From NCBI RefSeq assembly GCF_963855985.1, contig NC_087105.1, positions 6,636,501 through 6,700,500 of the forward strand: a DNA stretch of 64,000 nt, in the 5' to 3' direction. This document shows, piece after piece, positions 60,601-64,000 of the stretch (position 1 is the first letter of the stretch; each line of letters starts with the position of its first letter). Source of the DNA: Ostrinia nubilalis. Its lineage: Eukaryota; Arthropoda; Insecta; Lepidoptera; Crambidae. The position numbers and the translations under genes were made by a program. Under the pieces are notes generated by a model. That model was given only the letters and a program-made list of their open reading frames with translations, ran no database searches and had not been told where the DNA came from.

Positions 60601-62574
60601 TAACAGGACTGTATTGTTGGATTTATAAACGCTTATTAAACTTATTAACACTTATAAACGTCATACGAATCATCTTAGGTGAAAAAGACTATAATAAGGC
60701 AGCATAATAATAGGGATGATGACTGGGTAATGAAATCGAAATTATATTTAGTCCGTCAGACAGATAATTAGAAAATATTACTCATATTTTTTATTTTTTT
60801 CCATAATCGAATAATTATAGTTCCAAAATACTGAACTGTCCTGTCCATGACATTGACAGCGGGGCGCCACCGTCTATACCGGATCGCTGGTTCCGATTTT
60901 TGCCATGTTGGAAACCATATAGTTGAACGATGGTTGCGCCCCCCTGTCATTGAGTTTCGTGGGACAGTTCAGCGTGGGTCATCTATACAGTATTATATTG
61001 AGTTGAAATGTCGCGTGACGTCACTTTTGAGTAAAAATTCTACTCAAACGTGACGTATCGCGCCATTTCAACTCGATGTAGCACTGTTATTATTTAATTA
61101 TGAAAGAAAATAAAAAATATGAGTATAATATTTTCTAATTATCTGTCTGACGGACAAATAATTGAAATTTAGTCATCTAGCCTATTATTATTCCTCATTT
61201 ATTCTTGGGATTTAAAAACATGACATCAACATTTTCGCCCTCCCTCCACCTTCCCATGGCCATGCCAACGTTTCGATTTATACTGGTCGAATCGCGGAAG
61301 ATATGCACGGAATTGCATCTGCCTAGGGTTCACGTGCAGTGATCCCCGCGCGCTCTCGCCATGGCAGTCAGTTCCTTCAGTCGTACGTTTCAGCCAAATG
61401 ACGTCTACTGCTGGACAAATGCCTTCCCAAGGATTTCCACAATGACTGGTCCTGCGCTGGGCTACCTAAGTACACTCCGACAAACTTTACTTCGACATTA
61501 CGTTACTCCGACATTTCTGAATATCGACATGACTTTACTTCGACACTACACTACTTAGACAAAGGCGAATATCCTTTGTCGGAGTAGTGTAGTGTCGAAG
61601 TAAAGTCATGTCGATATTCAGTAGTGTCGGAGTAACGTAATGTCGAAGTAACGTTTGTCGGAGTTCAGTTTTTGAGCCGTCTTCCGGACCGTGGTCGCCA
61701 CTCGAGAACTTTTCTGTTGCAACGAATGGTTATCAGCTCTAAGAGCCATTTGCCCCGCCCGCCGGGCAATTCTTTGGCTGATTTTGCAGCAGTCAGTAAC
61801 GGGACTAATCCCACCTCTCTTTCTTACCTCTGCAACTCCTGCATAGGATGATATTACTGTGTCCTTATTTTCAGGTGTACAGCGTGACGCACGGCACGGT
61901 AGCCATCGAACTGCTGGCAGAAGGCGGGCGCGTGAACGTCAATCGCGAGCTAGTATCGCGCGGCTATGCGGTTCCCGTCGAAGAAAGCTACGACTCCAAG
62001 GTGATTGTGATACTTTGGACTTTATTGCTTTGGTTTTAGGTTCGAAAATGACAAGATACAGGCGTCCTCTAATACTCGCTTGAAATTTTATTATTCTCTT
62101 CCAACCGCTACCTGTCAACTATGAATCCTTCTACAACCCTTTCGAGTTAACTGCGCACATGGCAGCTGTGACGTTAAATCGACGCTCTGTTATGGACATG
62201 ACGAACGCGAGGAGGTATAAAGGGAAGGGAGAGTCGCATTTCAGCGAGGTCATTCCGTCTGCTCGTTTGCCTCCTATCACATAAAAAAAAAAAAAAAAAA
62301 GAGGTGCGCAGCTAGCTCAATCAGGTTGTAAAATAAATCCTAAACTGCACTTGCCTGTACAAACTCGTGGACCCCAATACCAAATGCATGACTAATGTTA
62401 TACATTCGTCACACAGATGAACCACGACCTCCGTCAAATGGCGTCAGATTTAAACATGGCTCAGAAGCGGGCGTATAACAAAGAGCAGTCGCAAATATAC
62501 AAGGACCTTCGCGAACTGGAGCCGCCGAATAGCAAGGACTGCGTGGCTGACGTTTGCCTCAAAGGGCCTACCAG
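39620..62574 (+). CDS. spn-E: spindle-E / TDRD9 piRNA-pathway RNA helicase (3' end outside window)
   Basis: Twenty-one exons: 39620-39832, 40049-40243, 42099-42320, 42414-42489, 42629-42921, 44243-44460, 45339-45517, 49290-49453, 50250-50417, 50682-50844, 51446-51573, 51983-52192, 52828-52938, 53641-53759, 54676-54735 (borders plus or minus 1), 54827-54918, 55409-55532, 56211-56426, 57768-57983, 61875-62000 and 62417-62574. They give about 1150 aa in consistent phase; fly spn-E has about 1430, so the C-terminus lies to the right. Helicase motifs are GPTGCGKTT (about 151-159), DEVH (250-253), SAT (283-285) and QRAGRAGR (498-505). A helicase-associated segment follows, then a Tudor domain (residues about 913-1055, YIDFGGYGRL). 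Spn-E acts in perinuclear nuage in germ cells, in ping-pong piRNA amplification against transposons. Exons 10 and 19 are followed by arrays of partial copies. Confidence 0.95.
40354..41316. mobile_element. piggyBac-like MITE with TTAA ends, in spn-E intron 2
   Basis: Inverted ends TTAACCTTTAACTATGGACG / CGTCCATAGTTAAAGGTTAA, both beginning with TTAA, the piggyBac target. Repeated CGGGTCTCxCAGxCCCC motifs occur near both ends (40404, 41103, 41284). No transposase was found. Confidence 0.7.
43131..44217. mobile_element. TIR element (GAGGGGTGATCC), about 1.1 kb, in spn-E intron 5
   Basis: GAGGGGTGATCCAAA on the left is repeated inverted as TTTTGGATCACCCCTC on the right, 26 bp before the exon 6 acceptor. 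The interior is AT-rich with no readable transposase. The target duplication is unclear. Confidence 0.7.
44960..45052 (-). mobile_element. RTE-like LINE 3' end, fragment
   Basis: CATCATCATTTCAGCCACAG GACGTCCACTGTTGAACATA ... GGTTGCATCC. Read on the minus strand it gives the C-terminal residues of an RTE-type reverse transcriptase followed by the characteristic 3' end. It matches 49150-49232 in inverse orientation. Confidence 0.6.
45071..45284. mobile_element. very GC-rich MITE 54 bp before a splice acceptor
   Basis: GCGCTCCTGCACACGACGCC GCC and its inverted copy GGCGGCGTCGTGTGCAGGAG CGC flank further internal inverted repeats (GCCCGCTGCCGCGCC / GGCGCGGCAGCGGGC). The inner part is almost all G and C. 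It lies immediately upstream of the spn-E exon 7 acceptor at 45338. Confidence 0.8.
45777..46040 (-). mobile_element. RTE-like LINE 3' fragment with reverse-transcriptase C-terminus
   Basis: The minus strand reads KWQWAGHIAHRDDGRCGRKV, then RPRAGRRSVGRPPTRWTDDL, the conserved tail of insect RTE/Jockey-type reverse transcriptases, and ends with the CCAGCAGTGGACGTCATTTG 3' end. It is 5'-truncated, and intact only over this stretch. Confidence 0.8.
46240..46360. repeat. copy of the AGAATAA-(A/G)-CTATCGATAGG repeat
   Basis: TTTATTCATCAGAATAAAGT AAGCTATCGATAGG is shared with 25105-25180 and 25555-25620 and, inverted, with 48395-48560. Confidence 0.6.
46454..46770. repeat. near-perfect 317-bp hairpin in spn-E intron 7
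   Basis: The arm 46454-46598 (CCCATCAAAAACAATACTTG ... ACTTGGCCATCGCA) recurs as its reverse complement at 46627-46770 with no mismatch that I could find and a loop of about 28 bp. It is a foldback or MITE; transcription with spn-E would make a dsRNA stem of about 145 bp. Confidence 0.9.
46779..46985 (+). repeat. two-copy tandem repeat of about 104 bp
   Basis: TTTCTTTTTGTATTTTGTAG ... CGACTTGGCGGTTGCAxTAC CGTGCCCCCAAAT occurs twice in succession with two or three differences. A partial third (CTCGACTTGGTGGGGGCACT) is at 47313. Confidence 0.8.
47638..48290. repeat. 35-bp minisatellite with poly-C tracts
   Basis: Unit CCAGGCCAGAAGCTGGGTAA + GGCTTGCCCCTCCCC, exactly 35 bp apart at 47791, 47826, 47861 and 47896, with looser copies to both sides. 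C-runs reach about 22 (47727-47749). On the minus strand the unit is free of stops in all frames, giving a spurious Gly-rich open frame of 229 codons. Intronic in spn-E. Confidence 0.9.
49150..49232 (+). mobile_element. RTE-like LINE 3' end, fragment
   Basis: Plus-strand reading MWKSLGEAYVQQRTSCG then stop, followed by GAAATGATGATGA: the C-terminus and 3' end of an RTE-type LINE. Inverse partner of 44960-45052. Confidence 0.7.
49638..49816. mobile_element. MITE (CCTAGGCGCAGAC), spn-E intron 8
   Basis: CCTAGGCGCAGACCACCGAT TTTTAGTTGGCC faces its inverted, slightly diverged copy GGCCGACAAAAAACCGG ... GTCTGCGCCTAGG. Confidence 0.75.
50845..51391 (+). repeat. tandem array of spn-E exon 10 3' end plus donor (151-bp period)
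   Basis: After exon 10 (donor at 50845) the last part of the exon and about 57 bp of intron start recur: donors follow bases 50995, 51146 and 51298, and a fourth partial copy ends at 51391. The period is 151, 151 and 152 bp. Two copies read CTGCCGATGACGTC where the exon has CTGCCCATCGACGTC (a one-base deletion plus a change, frame-breaking); the third keeps the exon sequence. No acceptor precedes the copies, so splicing from the first donor removes them. Use of a later donor meets an in-frame TAG (GGT AGG TGT CGC TAG). Confidence 0.9.
52297..52503. mobile_element. CCAATGACCCC palindromic MITE, copy
   Basis: GGTCTGTGAGCACTTAGAAT TTTGTCCAATGACCCC and its inverted copy flank ATCGCTCGCGCGTAATTATG / CGCGCAAGCGAT. 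Intron 12 of spn-E. Confidence 0.8.
53485..53572. repeat. two adjacent hairpins (CCCCTAGG.., ACTCCTAGG..)
   Basis: CTCGAATGGC-AACCCCTAGG pairs with the following TTAGGGGTTCGCCATTCGAG, and GCGAACTCCTAGG with CCTAGGAGTTCGC. Both are intronic in spn-E. Confidence 0.75.
54417..54567. mobile_element. CCAATGACCCC palindromic MITE, variant copy
   Basis: TCCGGTCGCCGAGCA ... TGCTCGGCGACCGG-like ends with the same ATAAGGATGGGTAGCTTGGG core. Confidence 0.7.
55073..55143. repeat. fragment shared inverted with 14630-14715
   Basis: GTCTCGTTCTATCGCAAAGA ATTACCATTTGATGAGAGCG and GGAAATGGATAG are found in reverse complement at 14630-14715. Confidence 0.65.
55195..55380. repeat. dispersed repeat (CCTACTAAGATTATAAATG family)
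   Basis: Same family as 27590-27790, ending CACGCGGGTGAAGCTGCAAA AGCTAGT. It lies 29 bp before the exon 17 acceptor. Confidence 0.7.
56466..56652. mobile_element. CCAATGACCCC palindromic MITE, best-preserved copy
   Basis: CCTGGTCCGTGAGCACATAG AATTTTGTCCAATGACCCC and its inverted copy, TA/TTTA edges; spn-E intron 18. Confidence 0.85.
57137..57470 (+). mobile_element. tRNA-derived SINE
   Basis: The head CCTCTGTGGTCTAATGGTAA GACCACCTGC has a pol III A box (TGGTCTAATGG), and GGTTCGATTC is a B box. A body with CCACCTTCGGCTTGATCATC ACTTACCATCAGGTGA follows and ends in GGGCATTAAAAAAAA. Mature tRNA pairing is not conserved and the body is SINE-like, so this is a retroposon, inserted in another repeat (GTCCGTATTCACAAAC / GTTTGTGAATACGGGC flank it). 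Confidence 0.8.
57490..57701. mobile_element. MITE (TAGGGTAAACCGACAGTC), 66 bp before exon 19
   Basis: Left TAGGGTAAACCGACAGTCAT TGGACA, right inverted copy ending TTTACCCTA. It is followed directly by a perfect hairpin (TACGCCCTTAGCATTGTC / GACAATGCTAAGGGCGTA type, 57701-57734). Confidence 0.75.
58211..58714. mobile_element. hAT-like MITE in exon-19 array, copy 1
   Basis: The 504-bp element ACAGAATAATAATAAGTACT ... GAACAGGCCTG is flanked by GTACACGC at 58203-58210 and 58715-58722. The uninterrupted site (GTACACGCAGCAACTGACG) survives at 60296 and 60437. An 8-bp duplication fits the hAT superfamily. Confidence 0.85.
59414..59919. mobile_element. hAT-like MITE in exon-19 array, copy 2
   Basis: Almost identical to 58211-58714, with the same GTACACGC flanks (59406-59413, 59920-59927). 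It therefore spread by duplication of the array unit after a single insertion, not by a second transposition. Confidence 0.85.
60704..61190. mobile_element. MITE with TIRs of about 120 bp and a nested palindrome
   Basis: GTCCGTCAGACAGATAATTA GAAAATATTACTCATATTTT on the left is inverted on the right. In the middle, GAGTTGAAATGTCGCGTGAC GTCA faces TGACGTATCGCGCCATTTCA ACTC (60998-61074). Confidence 0.75.
61375..61790 (-). mobile_element. RTE-like LINE 3' relic, interrupted
   Basis: CAAATGACGTCTACTGCTGG ACAAATGCC ... and, after an insertion, GTGGTCGCCACTCGAGAACT TTTC-TGCAACG ... TGCCCCGCCCGCCG. It is homologous to 45777-46040 but decayed, with a foldback element (61474-61664) inserted in it. 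Confidence 0.65.
61474..61664. mobile_element. foldback element of repeated (T)TCGACA / TCCGACA motifs
   Basis: ACTCCGACAAACTTTACTTC GACATTACGTTACTCCGACA ... is followed by its reverse complement with almost no loop. The arms are about 90 bp and themselves contain short direct repeats (ACTTCGACA, ACTCCGACA). Confidence 0.85.
62255..62305 (+). repeat. retroposon 3' tail
   Basis: TCCGTCTGCTCGTTTGCCTC CTATCACAT followed by 18 A. The same tail type is at 63850-63900. Confidence 0.6.
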
Positions 62575-64000
62575 GTAACCAAGGGACTCATTGACTCGTA
62601 CATTTTGATAGGACTTCTGTTTCATCTTGAAAGTGAATATGAGACCTAAGGGCCTGGGCATACCACGTTTTTTGAGACCTAAGGGCCTGGGCATACCACG
62701 TTTTCACGGCATACCTACCATTTTTTTTGAACGTGTGACGACGGCGTATTTGGACCCAATCTATAGATGTTTGTAGGAAAAGAAAGCGCGCCGTCGACAC
62801 GCGTTTCATAAACGTGTATCGTCGGTGCTTTAAAAAAAATTGGTGGGCCGTGCCCTTAAGGCGATTAGAGTCCTCAATCCGCGCCAAATGGGCATTTTGT
62901 AAAGCCTACTCCTCTTTTACTGCTGGACAGAAATAGTTGAAAAAAATATATGTTATACAACAGTTCAAGGACTACATTTGTGACGTTTGAATTTTCGCTA
63001 CGTCTCTTTGTTTTGGATTAAAAAAATAAATACGGGACATCGATTTTTTACTTAAATTCCCTACTCCTCCAAAACGGCTATGTTAATTTAAAAGATTTTT
63101 GCACGAATAGATTAGGAATTCTTTAATATTTAAATGACACGTTGCGTTTTTCAATCGAACATTACTTTCATTCATAAATTTTACTTTTGATAAATTCCGA
63201 ACGTTTTGCTGTTGAGGGGGCCTTCGCGGGGTGCGGGCGGCAGTCGGCCGCTGGCCTTCAGACGGGGAGGTTGTGTCACTCGCTGCAAACTGACATTAGC
63301 GATCAAAATGATTTTTTTCTTTGGCTGAGTTGCACCACCTGACGTGACCTAACTTTGACCGTAGCTTTGGCGATAACCGGTGTTTTTTGTATGGAGTTAG
63401 ACAGACTTTTGACGCTTGTCAAAGTTGAAGTAAGATGGTGCAACCCAGCTTTCGTTCGACAATAGATTTTATGTCAGAATTGTTCATAGAGTACGTGCAG
63501 TCAGACGATACAATTGAATTATGACGCGCTCAGACGCTATTTTCTACCTGAATAGAATCTATTAGTGTAAAAAAACTATAATTGACTCCAAAACAACTGC
63601 ACTAGATAAATACAAGTAGAAAAATTATTACGTTATTTATTTACTAGGCCTTTGCAATCAGTATCCAAATTAGGAGCTAGTCAGAATCTGTAACTTAATC
63701 GATTTACGTGAAGAAAACAATTTATATTTTTCATACTTATTAGAATTAGATTTTCAATATGTTTCTCCCCGCGAAAATACCACAATTAAAAATAACACCT
63801 GTAACGCCCCTGGGTCTGCGGGTGTCTATGGGCGACGGTAATCATTTACCAACAGGTGATCCGTTTGCTCGTTTGCCTCCTGTCACATTAAAAAAAATTA
63901 AGATAAAGTGGTATTGAATTTTGTTCTATAGAGCTTATTAAAAATTTGGATACTGATTACAAAATTAGCCATTTTCGGAGTCGGTGGCAGCCTACCTTTT
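62575..64000. other. spn-E intron 21 (open at the right edge)
   Basis: No further spn-E exon was recognised before the window end. Contents: a two-copy direct repeat of about 33 bp (62640-62704, GAGACCTAAGGGCCTGGGCA ...), a MITE-like palindrome at about 63322-63452 (GTTGCACCACCTGACGTGAC / AAGTAAGATGGTGCAAC), and a retroposon tail at 63850-63900. Confidence 0.5.
63322..63452. mobile_element. MITE-like imperfect palindrome (GTTGCACCA)
   Basis: GAGTTGCACCACCTGACGTG ACCTAACTTTGAC faces GTCAAAGTTGAAGTAAGATG GTGCAACCC, with TGTATGGAGTTAGACAGACT between them. Confidence 0.6.

Noticed and set aside
57745..60651. Long antisense frames (up to 288 codons) over the exon-19 array
   Set aside because: They are mirror images of the GC-rich Tudor exon copies; the codon bias and homology lie on the plus strand.

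Overview
This window reads as nuclear DNA of an insect, most probably a moth or butterfly. The support is spliced animal genes with GT-AG introns, an insect-type UDP-glycosyltransferase with a C-terminal membrane anchor, a spindle-E/TDRD9 piRNA helicase, and an AT-rich background full of TA-flanked palindromic elements, RTE-type LINE 3' ends and a tRNA-derived SINE, as is usual in Lepidoptera. The species cannot be named from sequence alone. Exon borders were set by hand from GT/AG signals, reading-frame phase and family knowledge, so single-base errors are possible.

Layout, left to right: (1) 1-64, minus, the start of a JKAMP/JAMP-like gene running off the left edge. (2) 2246-7513, minus, a complete four-exon UGT (about 524 aa) that lacks the expected catalytic His and the donor-sugar Asp/Gln pair. 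A 2.5 kb DNA element sits in its first intron and a 2.2 kb element lies just upstream. (3) 12418-14193, plus, a six-exon CDK20 (CCRK) kinase. (4) About 14.9-15.6 kb, minus, a THAP-type zinc-finger first exon and an orphan terminal exon. (5) 20920-30640, minus, Ada2b (TADA2B), the SAGA adaptor. (6) 32113-35569, plus, WDR37, head-to-head with Ada2b. (7) 39620 to about 62574, plus, spindle-E/TDRD9, 21 exons visible and truncated at the right edge.

The most unusual feature is repeated partial exon duplication in just two genes. In Ada2b, exon 7, exon 8 and the last exon each have extra degenerate copies. In spindle-E, exon 10 has a tandem array with a period of about 151 bp, and the second Tudor exon (exon 19) is followed by nine further 3' partial copies, eight of which keep an open, phase 0-0 potential cassette exon. 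The larger arrays span exon 3' ends plus the 5' splice donor. The same hAT-like MITE (8-bp target duplication, with empty sites preserved in sister copies) sits inside one array of each gene. Ada2b exon 8 also carries a one-base frame break, shared by its copies, that separates the body of the protein from its conserved C-terminal exon.

The rest is largely a graveyard of non-autonomous elements: TA-, TTAA-, 8-bp and 9-bp-flanked transposons, long near-perfect hairpins, a 35-bp minisatellite and a TTGC/CATGC satellite. Many lie in introns of spindle-E, whose product belongs to the pathway that silences transposons. No operon, CRISPR, rRNA or free-standing tRNA gene was seen.
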